Positions 1-8,230 of a stretch of 64,000 bases of DNA are shown piece after piece. The notes beneath the pieces are model-generated. The model saw nothing but the letters and a program-made list of their open reading frames with translations, was not told the DNA's origin and made no database searches. Numbering within the stretch: position 1 is the stretch's first letter; each line of letters starts with the position of its first letter. Location: the NCBI GenBank assembly GCA_039105265.1, contig JAPFFF010000049.1:186001-250000 (forward strand), in the 5' to 3' direction. Position numbers and translations under genes: made by a program. The DNA comes from Tritrichomonas musculus (taxonomy: Eukaryota > Parabasalia > Tritrichomonadida > Tritrichomonadidae).

Positions 1-320
1 AAGTATATAAGATTATTACCCCCGATGGTGTTGAATATAGAATAACAAAAAAGAATTGTTCGAAAGAAGGAAATAAGAGAGTTGGGGGTGATATATTTCT
101 AAAAAAAGTGTTTAAAAAGGGAGACCTAAAAGAGTTAGAACAAGATGTTATCAGAGCTGATATTGAAAGTGTAAAGGATGAGATTAAGCAGATGATATCG
201 CGCATTCATGCGAATGAGCTTCTAGCGAATCGCATTGAGCAATCAGAGAAAAAAATAATAGAACTAACATCAACTGTGAATCAGATAGCTAAATATATTA
301 ATACTATGAATAATATGTAG
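1..320 (+). CDS. Small coiled-coil Polinton protein (148-residue family), start outside window
   Basis: This is the C-terminal part of a gene that enters from the left edge, open in frame from base 3. It is nearly identical to the gene at 47,632-48,078. The visible part holds the conserved stretch YKIITPDGVEYRITKKNC near its beginning and an alpha-helical, heptad-like tail rich in I, L, E and K. Relatives occur at 18,815-19,354 and 25,713-26,243, always between the small pVI-like gene and the 77-residue gene. I do not recognise a named domain. The position next to capsid genes suggests a minor structural or assembly role, which is inference. Confidence 0.7.
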   Translation, partial: VYKIITPDGVEYRITKKNCSKEGNKRVGGDIFLKKVFKKGDLKELEQDVIRADIESVKDEIKQMISRIHANELLANRIEQSEKKIIELTSTVNQIAKYINTMNNM

Positions 321-321
321 C

Positions 322-555
322 TTAAATCTTACTATTAATTGGGACCACTGAATGGTTTAAAGAATATGTATGATAGTTGAGTTTTTTTGTAGTTATTGGA
401 GGCTTTTCATGGTTTATAGTTCCCTTCAAATCTCTCTTCTTGATTATAGGTGCAGAATTGATTCTAGTACGCTCTTTTTGCATTTCCAATTGAAGTCTAT
501 CGTAGAAATTCATTCTTTTATCATCTCTTATCGTGCGTCTCTGTTGAAAAGACAT
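322..555 (-). CDS. Conserved 77-residue Polinton protein
   Basis: This basic, Pro/Lys-rich small protein has the conserved core YDRLQL-MQK-RT-INSAP (here FYDRLQLEMQKERTRINSAP) and an end resembling SLNHSVV. Counterparts are at 19,313-19,546, 25,521-25,754 and 48,080-48,313. It ends one base from the stop of the convergent gene at 1-320 and starts 16 bases from the divergent gene at 572. A TCATT initiator on the minus strand overlaps the start codon of that divergent gene. The function is unknown. Conservation in four elements with the same neighbours argues that it is a real gene. Confidence 0.75.
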   Translation of the reverse strand: MSFQQRRTIRDDKRMNFYDRLQLEMQKERTRINSAPIIKKRDLKGTINHEKPPITTKKLNYHTYSLNHSVVPINSKI

Positions 556-571
556 TTTTGTATTGAAATAA

Positions 572-802
572 ATGACTGAATTAAGTGATTATAAGAGGGA
601 AATTCCTGAACTTAAAAGAATCAAACGAGCGCTAAAAGAGAAATGCTACGACTATAAACAGCATCTCAATAACGTAAAATCAGGTATGCTTGGCTCAAAT
701 GGATTAGCAGTAAGAGAATCGTTAATTGAAGATATTGAATCTTTAAAAGAGAAAGTTCACAAACTCGAAAAAGAATTTGATAGATTAACGAATAAAGAGT
801 AA
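572..802 (+). CDS. Conserved 76-residue helical Polinton protein
   Basis: This highly charged helical protein starts MTELSDYKREIPELKRIKRA and has the conserved core GMLGS-GLAVRESLIEDI followed by a coiled-coil tail. Homologues lie at 19,561-19,788, 25,279-25,506 and 48,330-48,560, with identical gene order. It is divergent from the 77-residue gene with only 16 bases between start codons. No named family is recognised. Its size and coiled coil would fit a minor virion or scaffolding protein, but that is inference. Confidence 0.75.
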   Translation: MTELSDYKREIPELKRIKRALKEKCYDYKQHLNNVKSGMLGSNGLAVRESLIEDIESLKEKVHKLEKEFDRLTNKE

Positions 803-829
803 GATGTACAGAGATTTTTTTGCACTGAA

Positions 830-1429
830 ATGTCTTTGAATAAAGCACGTATATTGAGCTCAGAAAACGATGCAAGTGTAAAACAGAGTCAAGAAACAAA
901 TATAGAAATCAAATTAGCTCCTCAACGAGGAAGTACAGTAGCATATCCACAAATACCGCAACCACAAAATGTAAATTTTACTATGCCGTCCCCACAGGAG
1001 GGGTTTGCTTCTCAATACATACCTCAAACCAACAGTGTTGCCCAAGACCGCACCGTAGGTGAGTCTTCCTTTGGAAGCCGAGGAATTGCAGATTTAGGAA
1101 ATGAGTTGGATTCACTTGAAAAGAAAAACAAATTTTTGGAGTTGCTTGTTGGGATGTATGAAAATAACCCATTAAAAGTAAACTCTTATGTGGTGTGTAA
1201 ATCGACATTATTAATGGATATGATAAAGCTGTTGACAGATTGTGATAAAGTTGATTTGGTTATTGAAGATGAAGAACCTGGTTGTTGTGTTGCTAGTGTT
1301 GCAAAACTGATAAAGATTGATAAGATATTAATCACTAAAGATGGTAAATCCGAAGAACTAAAATACTGCTACAATCATGTCTATACAGAGTTTGTCAAAT
1401 ACGCAATATCACTCAAATATTGTTGTTAA
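830..1429 (+). CDS. Conserved 199-residue Polinton protein (ARILSSE family)
   Basis: The N-terminus is MSLNKARILSSENDASVKQ, followed by a flexible Q/P-rich middle and a conserved C-terminal domain from about residue 90 (LEKKNKFLELLVGMYENNPLK to the end). Relatives are at 11,623-12,198, 22,886-23,380, 48,588-49,187 and 52,670-53,335, so the family is present in at least five elements. The C-terminal domain contains Cys pairs (PGCCVAS) that could bind metal. The role is unknown. In A, B and E it precedes the short membrane protein and the ATPase. This copy holds a 27 bp hairpin unit at 1051-1077 in its disordered linker that the copy in E lacks at that site. Confidence 0.8.
   Translation: MSLNKARILSSENDASVKQSQETNIEIKLAPQRGSTVAYPQIPQPQNVNFTMPSPQEGFASQYIPQTNSVAQDRTVGESSFGSRGIADLGNELDSLEKKNKFLELLVGMYENNPLKVNSYVVCKSTLLMDMIKLLTDCDKVDLVIEDEEPGCCVASVAKLIKIDKILITKDGKSEELKYCYNHVYTEFVKYAISLKYCC
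1048..1080. repeat. 27 bp two-hairpin insertion unit with 3 bp direct repeats (CCG)
   Basis: The unit reads CACC-GTA-GGTG, spacer AGT, then CTTCC-TTT-GGAAG, and is flanked on both sides by CCG. The near-identical gene in element E (48,588-49,187) is 10 codons shorter at this site, so unit plus duplication add exactly 30 bp. The architecture (4-3-4, 3-base spacer, 5-3-5) is the same as at 1526-1552 and 2094-2120. Confidence 0.8.
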
Positions 1430-1449
1430 TTACTTTTTCTTTATAAGAA

Positions 1450-1611
1450 ATGTTTTGTGAGATACTTTTATGTATGATTCTAGCTGTTAATGTTATGGAG
1501 TTATTTGTGATAATATCAGCATTGACAACAGAGTTGGCCCTTGCAAAGCAAGTGAAACCTGATGAACCACCTGAATTAAGTGAAGAGATGCGACAGAAAC
1601 TTTATTGCTAA
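1450..1611 (+). CDS. Short membrane protein next to the ATPase (53 residues)
   Basis: An N-terminal hydrophobic segment of about 20 residues (EILLCMILAVNVMELFVIIS) is followed by an acidic conserved tail PPELSEEMRQKLYC. Counterparts of 43 residues are at 49,246-49,377 and, divergent in sequence but with the same plan (LVVSLLTGLFLVKIV then PELSEEIRTKMYS), at 11,481-11,612. It always lies 3 to 24 bases upstream of the packaging ATPase, which suggests a membrane or capsid-vertex partner in assembly (inference). This copy is 10 codons longer because of a hairpin unit at 1526-1552. Confidence 0.75.
   Translation: MFCEILLCMILAVNVMELFVIISALTTELALAKQVKPDEPPELSEEMRQKLYC
1523..1555. repeat. 27 bp two-hairpin insertion unit with 3 bp direct repeats (TGA)
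   Basis: The unit reads CAAC-AGA-GTTG, spacer GCC, then CTTGC-AAA-GCAAG, with TGA on both sides (not in the reading frame). The site in element E (around 49,319) has neither unit nor duplication, so this is a filled site against an empty site. Confidence 0.85.
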
Positions 1612-1614
1612 GAA

Positions 1615-2523
1615 ATGCTTAAACCTACAAAGTTTGATTATTCGACAGTGTTTTTTTCAGATTCTAGTGATTCAGAAGAGCTATTTGCTGAACCTCAGGT
1701 AAAACCCTTTTTTAACATCGACATTGAGATGAGTAAAGCGTATAAAAAAAATGAATCCAAGATATTGAGTGAATCTATTAGACCAATTGCTAATGGTATC
1801 TACGCAAATTATAATTCATTGAACATCATTGTTGGAGCTCAAGGAAAGGGTAAATCTCATATTGTATTGCGTGATATTATTCAAATATCAAGAATCCCTG
1901 GTGCTGCTCATTTAATTGTTTATATTAGTAAGAACGGAGTGATAAATGATTCAACATTTGAGGCACAGCGAGAATTGATTAAACTTCCTGTGAAAGTCAT
2001 ATCTGATTCAAATGCTGAGAATTACTTAAAAGAACTTGATTTATGGAAAGAATTGTATGATAAATACGTTAATAATAATACTCGATTAGATGACAGCTCT
2101 GCTGGCCCAAGCTTTGCTTGTGAAGAGAAGATAAATAAGATGCTCTCCTTTTTATGTATTTCACAGTTGAACTCCTCAAAAAGTCCTCTAAATACCATCA
2201 TTTTATGCGAGGATTTCATTAAATCAAAGCTATTGAAATCAGCTTATTTTACCAATTATATCACTCAATTACGGCACAAACATTCTATTGTCTATGTTAA
2301 TGTTCAATTCTTTAAAGCAATACCGACGGATTACAAGAATAATTGCACATCTTTCTTCATATTTAATGGATTCTCACGACAGAAAATGGGTTATATATAC
2401 CAACAAGTTGTTATGCCAATTGAATTCGAAGATTTGTGGAGGAGATATTGTTGTATGAAAAATCATGATTTCATCTTGGTGAACACACGAGAAGGTAGTA
2501 TAGAGTTTATTAGTTGTGTGTAA
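1615..2523 (+). CDS. Polinton packaging ATPase (A32/FtsK-HerA-like)
   Basis: The Walker A motif GAQGKGKSH lies near residue 80, and a Walker B-like strand NTIILCEDF ends in acidic residues near residue 195. The 302-residue length fits the Polinton/poxvirus A32-like DNA-packaging ATPases, which pump genome into the capsid. The acidic, Ser-rich N-terminus (SDSSDSEE) is typical of this set. It lies 3 bases after the membrane-protein gene and is convergent with PolB. The stop is TAAA-like, fitting the known parabasalid habit of overlapping stop codon and poly(A) signal. A hairpin unit at 2094-2120 adds 10 residues relative to the copy in E, away from the nucleotide-binding motifs. Confidence 0.9.
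   Translation: MLKPTKFDYSTVFFSDSSDSEELFAEPQVKPFFNIDIEMSKAYKKNESKILSESIRPIANGIYANYNSLNIIVGAQGKGKSHIVLRDIIQISRIPGAAHLIVYISKNGVINDSTFEAQRELIKLPVKVISDSNAENYLKELDLWKELYDKYVNNNTRLDDSSAGPSFACEEKINKMLSFLCISQLNSSKSPLNTIILCEDFIKSKLLKSAYFTNYITQLRHKHSIVYVNVQFFKAIPTDYKNNCTSFFIFNGFSRQKMGYIYQQVVMPIEFEDLWRRYCCMKNHDFILVNTREGSIEFISCV
2091..2123. repeat. 27 bp two-hairpin insertion unit with 3 bp direct repeats (TGA)
   Basis: The unit reads CAGC-TCT-GCTG, spacer GCC, then CAAGC-TTT-GCTTG, with TGA on both sides. It lies in frame in the ATPase gene. The matching site in E (about 49,857) is empty. Layout, spacer and flanks match the unit at 1526-1552, but the stems differ by paired substitutions, so the fold is conserved more than the sequence. 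Confidence 0.85.
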
Positions 2524-2536
2524 AAAATCAAAAGGT

Positions 2537-2570
2537 GGTGAACTTGTGGGTGAAACTTCACCTGTTCACC
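2537..2570. other. Nested inverted repeat between convergent ATPase and PolB genes
   Basis: The outer arms GGTGAAC (2537-2543) and GTTCACC (2564-2570) enclose an inner GGTGAA-AC-TTCACC. It sits in the 92 bp gap between two converging genes. The copy of the ATPase end in E lacks it. It could be a further hairpin-type insertion or a transcript-end structure. No function is shown by the sequence. Confidence 0.55.
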
Positions 2571-2615
2571 TCAACAACATTTTCGGCAAATAAAGCTATC
2601 AAATCTTGAGTATAC

Positions 2616-5600
2616 TTAGTATTTCGTTTGGATATGATAATTATTCGCTGTTAAGCCATTAATATAGGGTGCACATGATTGATTTGGCAATACAATCATT
2701 TTTGTATGACATCCTGTGAGAGCATTCTTGTTTACCGTTATTTTACTCATTTTATTGTTTTGCATCTGAAGATTTATATTCTTACCAAGCTTAATTGATT
2801 GATTATCAATAATAGATTTGTAATCGGAAGACACAATATGATTCTTCTTTAAAGATACACCTTTTAGTTTGAGTGATTTGGTTTGCCCATTACTGTTAAA
2901 TATAGTATAACATTTAGGTGCAAGAGCTATCATGTTTTCACCATATTTTTCAATGGCACATCCCAATATCTTTTTTTCGTCTTGAATAGTGTTGATTGAT
3001 GGGTTAGGCATGAATTTATATACATTCTTGTCGTAGAACTCTTTGTTTTTAATAACGTAATCAAATAATTGTTCAGGACCTTCATTTGGGTTCCCAGCAA
3101 CTGCAAAATATGCTGAATCAGTATCACCCTCTATAAAATGTAGTCTATCCATATCAAAACAATTATTCATAAAATCGTAATAAAATGTGAGATACCAAAA
3201 CTTTGCGTTATCAAGAGTCCACAATGATTCTTGAATGCATGTATTGCAATGATATGATTTGGGTGATTGTTGAATTAAAAATGTATTATCACTTAATTGT
3301 GCTCCACCCATATAAGTTTGAGAGATGATATATTGATAAGCTTTATTTGCATCACATATCTTGACTTTACTGAATTTCTCAGAGTTCATCCCATCATATC
3401 CATATGAACCGTTCATAGATATTTTATAGAATTTCTCATTCGCTACGCTCAAGTCTCCTTCAGAGCCATTACCTTTACTAACACCACTAATGATATCCTG
3501 ACGTTTTTGCATAAAAGTGCTAACAAATTCATTAAATCCTGTATGAGCTTCATATTGTGAAACAGATTTAACATCATCAATAATCAATCCGTGGTCTAAC
3601 AGAAACCAGAGATAATAATTTGAGAAAATCATGTATTCATCATGAGTATCAAGAAGCATTGTAAGCTTGCGTTCTTCCATATCTGTAGAAGTTAATTTAT
3701 TTGTTTTCATGTAATTGTACATATAAGTGCCAATTGTTGATTCATCGTTTTTGATATTGATATTGCGAAACACAGGAGGGAAATTGATAAAATAGTTTAT
3801 CTTTGAGGTGGGACATTTTAGTTTAACTTCTGCATAGAACAAATATGATGGTTTATTCGAGAATCTTGAGTAGTTTGTTATGATATCAAGGCATCTCTTT
3901 TTTGAAGCTTTATCTTTAACATCAATTCGTCTAATAAATGCTCCAGGCATATACATTATACCTCCATGATACTTATTAAATTCATGTTTACAAGATGAGA
4001 ATGATGATGGATACAAAGAATTAAAATCGATTCCGACGATATGTGTCTGAACATTTTGATTATCACTTGAAATGACTCTGTTGTTTTGAATGTCATAACG
4101 GAATTTATTGATGTGAGTTTCATCTTTAATATTCACTCGATGCATTACATTAGAGAGCCCTCCTGTGATGGCATTTCGAATGGAGTAGTATTCACGTTCA
4201 TCATTGATGAGTGTTGGTAAATGATGCAATTTACAATATTTTTTTAATTGGATTCTTAGAGTTGTTATTTTAGGGTCATCACGTTTACGAAGTTTATTAC
4301 ATTCAGCACATGCTAATAAGCAGTTATCAATTTGGTGACCTTTATTATTGTCAATTCTATCTAATGTAGGCTTATTTTGATAAGTAAAATGTTCATGACA
4401 TAAATGGCATCTCCCTTTATTTGGATCGTCATACATTTTCATAAAAGCTTCAAAATCATTTTCTGACACACATTTTGTTAAATCTCGTTGTGGTTTTTTA
4501 GGGTTTAATCTATTGTATTTCTCATCTTGATTATAATAACTATCACATTTATATTGCCACCATTTCTTGCTTGGTTTGAATGTATTATATTTATTTGTAA
4601 TCCCAATGTTGTTTCTCAGATTACTGTCTTCGCCAGAGCCTCGCATCCACTCGTCAAAATCTTTATAAGCCAAAGCATATTTGATGCACGAAGCATTCTT
4701 TGATAATGAGAGATTTGAAAGTAAATCAACATTGTATTGAGCATTGAGTGCTATTAAATTATCAATAGGTTTAATCATCATTTCAACATCATTATCATTG
4801 TATGCTAATAGGTAGTCCCATCGTGTTGCAAAACGTTTTGAATCTTCAAGATAAGCATCATATTCTTCTTTAGTGAGAGGATTCTTTTGATTGAGATAGC
4901 TATAAAAATCATCATATGAAAATGGTTCTGATTTTGATAATACTTCATTGTAGTTCTTATCGTTGATTGCTTCGTAAGGAAACACACCTTTTTCACTATT
5001 ATTGTTGCCAAAATCTTCACCAAATTGCTTTAATGTACCTCCTGCAACAAATGACTGGGCGTCTATGAATCTCAACTTTGTTGGATAATTATCTGATGTG
5101 AGAATGAATTGTTTTAATGAAGATAGGGTTCCTATTATTGAATTTGATTCGACTTTCCAGCTAACTTCGCTCCCTACAACTTCATCGAAAAAGGAATAAT
5201 TGAAATATTGTTTAAAGAGATTACTGTCAAAACGTGATGAGTTGAACCCTAATACAGTAATTACATTCATATTTTTGTTAATAGAGGTGTCCAGTAAGAA
5301 TGATTCATAATATGATATCTTATCTGCATAGACTTTCATTGATTGCTCGAACAACCATTTTATCCATTGTGGTATGAACTCTTGAGAGTCTCTTAATGAG
5401 AAATTCTTTGTTGTCAAACCACTTAAAGTCTTCACACAAGATGAAACTGATAACGGAATTAACCTTGAATTTATTGTTGTTGAGTTAGAGATTGATTTAT
5501 TTATTGATTGCTCCATTGTTTCGAAATCATATGTTATATAGTATATTTCAGGTTTCCATTGAAGATTGTATGCTAAACAATATTCATAAACAGGGTTATT

Positions 5601-7274
5601 CAATATGTGAGGGCAATAAGGTAAAGCTTCTTTAACTGGTATGAAGTTCTTTTTAAATACACCATCACAATGTTTAACATGGGATACAAATCTATGCATA
5701 TTTTCTGCTCCGTAGTGCACATATGAATTACATTTAGGGCAAATATGTATTTGGGTAAGCTTTTCAGGATTCTTGATGTACATTATATGGATGATTTGAT
5801 TTTGAGTGAAAAGTAATGCAGAATATGTTGTAAATGTTTTATCGAAAAACCACTGCTCTGATAAATCATAATATTGCTCAGAATCTGTCTTGTGAAACTC
5901 ATATATGTTAACATTAATGTGATTCTTTTGTGCTAAATCTTTCATTTGCTCCATTGAAACACCTTCGAATTCATTAAGTATTTTCTTACCTTCATTTGGA
6001 ATCTTTGTGTTGTATATAATATTATGTTCTTTAAGAAGTAGTTTCTTAGCGATTTTGGTTCGTTCTTTAGTTTTATATTTTTTGGTATTTGCTAGTTCTT
6101 CATTTAAACATACAGCTAAGAATCTGAAGAAACATAGTTTATCATCTTCATTGTCAGCAATAATGAAATCATTTTTGATGAATTCTATTGGTAAATCCTT
6201 TATGCGACCAGTTATCTTTCTCATTCTTGAAACTGTGAAAGCTATTGAACCAACTAATATAAGTTTTGTGCTTGATGATTCTGTCTCATATGAGTGAAGA
6301 ACTGATTCGATATATAATTTCACTATTTCAAGGTCTTCAAATTTACTGATGATGATGGGGACCATTGATTGATAGTTCTTCCAAATAATATCTCTAGCTA
6401 TATATTCGTATTTCTCTTCTAATGATTCAAAATCATAAGTGTATGTTTCGAAGACTCCTGATAGTTGAAAATGAACCTTAAATGGTTTCAGCTCTTTCTT
6501 GTATACATTGTGAAGACACTCAAAGATATTATCTAATGATGCAATTTGATTGAAATAATATGTTGTTATAGGACCTCGTTCAACAGCATTTTCTGTGGGA
6601 TATTTATTATAGTGATTCCATTCATTTACAGCTCTATCGAAATCATGTGGCTCGTTAATCATAAGGAAATCACTGTGTTTTGATGTGAAATTGTGTGCGA
6701 ATTTATCGAGATATTCATATAGTTCTTCATTCTCTGGAAAGTATTGTTTTTGATGATTTTTGATTAATGGAGCCTCAGGGATGATTAATCTCTCAGTCTT
6801 CTGTAAAACTGGATGTTTTTGTTCTTTGATTAATTGTATTGCATCATCAACTGCTTCATAAGCCCTATTAATAGCTTCTTTTATCTCGAATTCTCTCTCG
6901 ATTTGTTGTTGTTTTGTGTTGAAATAGCGTTCATCTTCTTCATTAATATCTTCTTCAAAGTAATCATCACGTTTGAGTATATCTTGGTAGTGCTGTTCAT
7001 GCGAATCATCCAATATTCGTTTAAGTTTATGCACATGTATAATGAAACTATCTATTTCTTCTGCATTTGGTAAATCATTTTTAATAAATCTGTGGGCATT
7101 ACGATTATTAAGCCAATCACATAATACTTCTACGTTTTTCCTTCTATTCCAAGCTTCTGTTTTAGCAGTTGTTGTAATTGGTAGATTTGCATTGAAAATT
7201 GTGTTAATACTTTTGATTAATTCAACAATATCATCATTACTAATATTTTTAAGTGATCGGTAATCGTATCGCAT
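2616..7274 (-). CDS. Giant family B DNA polymerase with internal HNH domain
   Basis: From the first ATG the protein has about 1552 residues. The N-terminal third has a conserved domain with DNEDDKLCFFRFLA and INVNIYEFHK, as in other very large Polinton polymerases, then a C2H2-like finger (CPKCNSYVHY with a distal H and C, near 510). Exonuclease motifs follow: YDFETME (near 580), GFNSSRFDSN and YNDNDVEMM. An HNH-type nuclease insertion (CHLCHEHF, LDRIDNNKGHQIDN, CAECNKLR, near 945-990) precedes the polymerase palm: motif A DFNSLYPSS (near 1085), motif B KISMNGSYGYDG, motif C GDTDS (near 1383). It should replicate the element by protein priming. A decayed hairpin unit lies at 3439-3465. An upstream non-ATG start is possible but unsupported. 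Confidence 0.9.
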   Translation of the reverse strand: MRYDYRSLKNISNDDIVELIKSINTIFNANLPITTTAKTEAWNRRKNVEVLCDWLNNRNAHRFIKNDLPNAEEIDSFIIHVHKLKRILDDSHEQHYQDILKRDDYFEEDINEEDERYFNTKQQQIEREFEIKEAINRAYEAVDDAIQLIKEQKHPVLQKTERLIIPEAPLIKNHQKQYFPENEELYEYLDKFAHNFTSKHSDFLMINEPHDFDRAVNEWNHYNKYPTENAVERGPITTYYFNQIASLDNIFECLHNVYKKELKPFKVHFQLSGVFETYTYDFESLEEKYEYIARDIIWKNYQSMVPIIISKFEDLEIVKLYIESVLHSYETESSSTKLILVGSIAFTVSRMRKITGRIKDLPIEFIKNDFIIADNEDDKLCFFRFLAVCLNEELANTKKYKTKERTKIAKKLLLKEHNIIYNTKIPNEGKKILNEFEGVSMEQMKDLAQKNHINVNIYEFHKTDSEQYYDLSEQWFFDKTFTTYSALLFTQNQIIHIMYIKNPEKLTQIHICPKCNSYVHYGAENMHRFVSHVKHCDGVFKKNFIPVKEALPYCPHILNNPVYEYCLAYNLQWKPEIYYITYDFETMEQSINKSISNSTTINSRLIPLSVSSCVKTLSGLTTKNFSLRDSQEFIPQWIKWLFEQSMKVYADKISYYESFLLDTSINKNMNVITVLGFNSSRFDSNLFKQYFNYSFFDEVVGSEVSWKVESNSIIGTLSSLKQFILTSDNYPTKLRFIDAQSFVAGGTLKQFGEDFGNNNSEKGVFPYEAINDKNYNEVLSKSEPFSYDDFYSYLNQKNPLTKEEYDAYLEDSKRFATRWDYLLAYNDNDVEMMIKPIDNLIALNAQYNVDLLSNLSLSKNASCIKYALAYKDFDEWMRGSGEDSNLRNNIGITNKYNTFKPSKKWWQYKCDSYYNQDEKYNRLNPKKPQRDLTKCVSENDFEAFMKMYDDPNKGRCHLCHEHFTYQNKPTLDRIDNNKGHQIDNCLLACAECNKLRKRDDPKITTLRIQLKKYCKLHHLPTLINDEREYYSIRNAITGGLSNVMHRVNIKDETHINKFRYDIQNNRVISSDNQNVQTHIVGIDFNSLYPSSFSSCKHEFNKYHGGIMYMPGAFIRRIDVKDKASKKRCLDIITNYSRFSNKPSYLFYAEVKLKCPTSKINYFINFPPVFRNINIKNDESTIGTYMYNYMKTNKLTSTDMEERKLTMLLDTHDEYMIFSNYYLWFLLDHGLIIDDVKSVSQYEAHTGFNEFVSTFMQKRQDIISGVSKGNGSEGDLSVANEKFYKISMNGSYGYDGMNSEKFSKVKICDANKAYQYIISQTYMGGAQLSDNTFLIQQSPKSYHCNTCIQESLWTLDNAKFWYLTFYYDFMNNCFDMDRLHFIEGDTDSAYFAVAGNPNEGPEQLFDYVIKNKEFYDKNVYKFMPNPSINTIQDEKKILGCAIEKYGENMIALAPKCYTIFNSNGQTKSLKLKGVSLKKNHIVSSDYKSIIDNQSIKLGKNINLQMQNNKMSKITVNKNALTGCHTKMIVLPNQSCAPYINGLTANNYHIQTKY
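3436..3468. repeat. Probable decayed 27 bp two-hairpin unit inside PolB
   Basis: The reverse-orientation layout is TTCGC-TAC-GCTCA, spacer AGT, CTCC-TTC-AGAG. The stems are imperfect (3 of 5 and 3 of 4 pairs). The flanks are TCA and CCA. The polymerase of element B is 10 codons shorter here, between SG and NEKFYKISMNG. Spacing and length match the perfect units, so I read this as an older copy. Confidence 0.55.
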
Positions 7275-7535
7275 TTGGGTGGAAAATAAAAATTTAAAAA
7301 AATATTTGATTTGCTCTTTGGTGATTCTGGGGCTGAAATTATTTGATTCCAAAAAAGTGCTACAAATCCTTGAGTTTCATAGTTGGGGTTCACAGTGTTG
7401 TAGACAATGAGCTAGAAATCCTAGAGTTCAATGTTGTGACCCAAAAATGACGAAACGGCCGGAGAAACCAATAAGGAGGAACCGCGAAAATGCTTCAAAT
7501 TATCTGACCCCCAATACGAACATACATATACTACT
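7275..7535. repeat. Right terminal region of element A
   Basis: This non-coding stretch between the PolB start and the element end is similar over most of its length to 50,749-51,021, the right end of E (shared GTTTCATAGTTGGGG and CACAGTGTTGTAGACA blocks). The last 35 bases read inward as AGTAGTATATG and then GGGGTCAGATAA. The PolB promoter must lie here, but no clear TCA-Y-W initiator is seen. Confidence 0.75.
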
Positions 7536-8018
7536 AACCCCAATAAAAAGTATCCGATTGATAGTAATTATGAGAAGAAGAACGGAAAGGTTCTAACAAA
7601 AGAAGATAAAGAAAAGAAAAAAGAAGAAGAGAGACAAAAGAAAGAAGATGAATTGAGAGAATCGATGAAGGCTGAAGGTTGTGAATTGATTTCGAAATAT
7701 ACGATTGCAACAGCTGATGTGTTTTATTTGTTTGAAGGTAATGAATACAAAACAAAGCCAACTAAATGGAAGGCTGGTCATAGGGCACATATGATGCAAT
7801 GCATTAGATACACACATAATTATGTGAAGAAACGTTTTGCTGATGAAGGATGTGAACTACTGACTGAATATAAAAACTCTAAACAAAAATTGTTTTACAA
7901 GCATGAGAATACAAGATATTCCACAACATTTAATGATTGGCTTTGGTATAATAACCGTCCGCATTTAGGTCGCAAACGAACATACTTCACTAAAGAGAAA
8001 GATGATGAACAAGTTTAA
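7536..8018 (+). pseudogene. Part of 240-residue two-repeat gene, interrupted by element A
   Basis: This matches the 3' part of the complete gene at 20,198-20,920 almost base for base; element A ends exactly where the match begins. The visible part carries a charged Lys/Glu linker and the two repeats EGCELISKY and EGCELLTEY, each followed by a W-centred motif. The other part must lie left of A, outside the window. Confidence 0.8.
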
Positions 8019-8230
8019 ATGAATTGTTTTATTTATGTTTTATTTTTGGGAGGGGGGATAAAAAATGACCCCCTTGTCATAGGGTTTACAGGACCCAAAC
8101 CTCAGCTACATGACTCAAAAAATCGATTAAATTTCAAAAATAGCACTTAAAATTAGCCTGTTTCGTGAGGTGTAATGATTCTAAAAATAGAACTTTCAAA
8201 AATTTTTTATTTTTTTATCAGTAATTTATA

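Larger units (their letters stand above)
1..7535. mobile_element. Polinton/Maverick element A, right-hand part
   Basis: The visible parts, left to right, are a coiled-coil protein, 77-, 76- and 199-residue proteins, a short membrane protein, the packaging ATPase, a giant PolB on the minus strand and a right terminus. The inward-reading end starts AGTAGTATATG and carries GGGGTCAGATA at 7501-7511 (complement), as in elements E and G. The element interrupts the 240-residue gene of element B; the six bases after it are AACCCC, the expected 6 bp target repeat. What is visible looks whole. Positions 1-2523 match 47,759-50,259 of element E at about 98-99% by eye, so the element is young. Confidence 0.85.

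Noticed and set aside
1048-2123. The 30 bp length differences between A and E as short spliceosomal introns
   Set aside because: They keep the frame, lack the parabasalid splice-site pattern, are flanked by 3 bp direct repeats and have a strict two-hairpin design. Insertion units explain them better.
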